From positions 1-6,123 of the forward strand of contig QNZT01000190.1 in the NCBI GenBank assembly GCA_003978455.1: DNA of 6,123 bases. Reading direction: 5' to 3'. Position numbers and translations under genes: made by a program. This stretch comes from Sulfurospirillum sp. (GTDB taxonomy: Bacteria; Campylobacterota; Campylobacteria; Campylobacterales; QNZT01). The notes under the pieces were generated by a model. That model was not told where the DNA came from. It did no database searches and worked only from the letters and a program-made list of their open reading frames with translations. Of the stretch, positions 5,823 to 6,123 are shown in pieces (position 1 is the first letter of the stretch; every line of letters begins with the position of its first letter).

Positions 5823-6123
5823 ATGAAATTTGCACACCTATCAGATATTCATCTTGGATTCCAAAAGCATGAAGCCCTGCAGGAAATCGAACAGAATGTT
5901 TTTGAAAAAACGTTAGATGAATGTATTTCTCGAAAAGTAGACTTCATTTTAATTCCTGGAGACATGTTCCATGTGAATATTCCAGAGATGAGAGTGCAAA
6001 AGTACGCCTTTGCAAAGTTTAAACAAGTACACGATGCAGGAATTCCGGTCTATGTAGTTTATGGCAGCCATGATTTTTCACCTGTTGCAAATTCTGTAAT
6101 TGATTTACTAGCTGAAACAGGAT
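5823..6123 (+). CDS. mre11: Mre11-type DNA double-strand break repair nuclease (N-terminal part)
   Basis: The first 100 residues of a calcineurin-like metallophosphoesterase are visible; the gene runs off the window. MKFAHLSDIHLG opens the protein, with D8 and H10 as metal ligands (motif I). PGDMFH at 45-50 contains ligand D47 (motif II). YGSHDFSP at 80-87 is motif III, with H83 matching the catalytic histidine of Pyrococcus Mre11. GD-x-FH, as in Pyrococcus Mre11 (GDLFH), points to the archaeal/eukaryotic Mre11 type rather than bacterial SbcD (usually GDxFD). Motif III normally reads GNHD; here serine S82 replaces the asparagine. The ATG directly follows the herA stop (TAGATG), with no clear Shine-Dalgarno. 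Mre11 with Rad50 trims DNA ends for recombination; rad50 may follow outside the window. Low GC (22 of 60 at 5941-6000) fits a thaumarchaeal source such as Nitrosopumilus, which is inference. Confidence 0.85.
   Translation, partial: MKFAHLSDIHLGFQKHEALQEIEQNVFEKTLDECISRKVDFILIPGDMFHVNIPEMRVQKYAFAKFKQVHDAGIPVYVVYGSHDFSPVANSVIDLLAETG

Noticed and set aside
1..6123. Mobile elements, CRISPR arrays, tRNA or rRNA genes, attachment sites.
   Set aside because: No tandem repeat/spacer pattern, terminal inverted repeats, transposase or integrase motifs, or tRNA-like cloverleaf stretches were seen on either strand.

Overview
Most of this window (1 to about 5580) looks like the chromosome of a flagellated Campylobacterota (Epsilonproteobacteria) bacterium, probably near Sulfurovum or Sulfurimonas. 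Support comes from a compact MnmA of the type that group carries, a short cytoplasmic CZB chemoreceptor resembling Helicobacter TlpD, a Campylobacterota-style grpE-dnaK order and T-rich promoters. GC is about half (32 of 60 bases at 4201-4260, counted by hand). The last ~540 bases are different: GC falls to 22 of 60 at 5941-6000, arginine codons shift toward AGA/CGA, and the genes are herA and mre11 of archaeal type.

Layout. 1-90 is the 3' end of fliN (flagellar C-ring). 130-1146 is mnmA (tRNA 2-thiouridine synthesis) on the plus strand, overlapping by 8 bases the convergent end of a soluble chemoreceptor gene (2254-1139, minus). That gene has a textbook sigma-28 flagellar promoter at 2313-2287. 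Upstream of it on the same strand is a GTG-started lipoprotein gene of unknown function (2739-2320). A divergent 48-residue membrane peptide gene (2838-2984) has its own promoter, ribosome binding site and terminator. Then come a hypoxanthine/uracil-type DNA glycosylase gene (3548-3051, minus), a strong terminator (3592-3563), and dnaK (5505-3613, minus).

The main finding is a breakpoint at about 5580-5590. Read leftward from there, the minus strand encodes only the last ~14-15 codons of GrpE before dnaK. Read rightward, the plus strand encodes only the last ~79 codons of HerA, followed directly (TAGATG) by Mre11. Two unrelated genes on opposite strands are thus cut at the same few bases, with a change in composition and in apparent domain of life. 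An assembly chimera between a Campylobacterota contig and a (probably thaumarchaeal) archaeal contig from the same sample is the simplest reading; a real rearrangement or transfer is possible but less likely.

Functionally, the left part is housekeeping plus motility: FliN and the sigma-28-controlled receptor belong to the flagellar/chemotaxis regulon, MnmA to tRNA modification, the glycosylase to base-excision repair, and DnaK to protein folding. I see no convincing undescribed multi-gene system. The least explained parts are the lipoprotein and the small membrane peptide.
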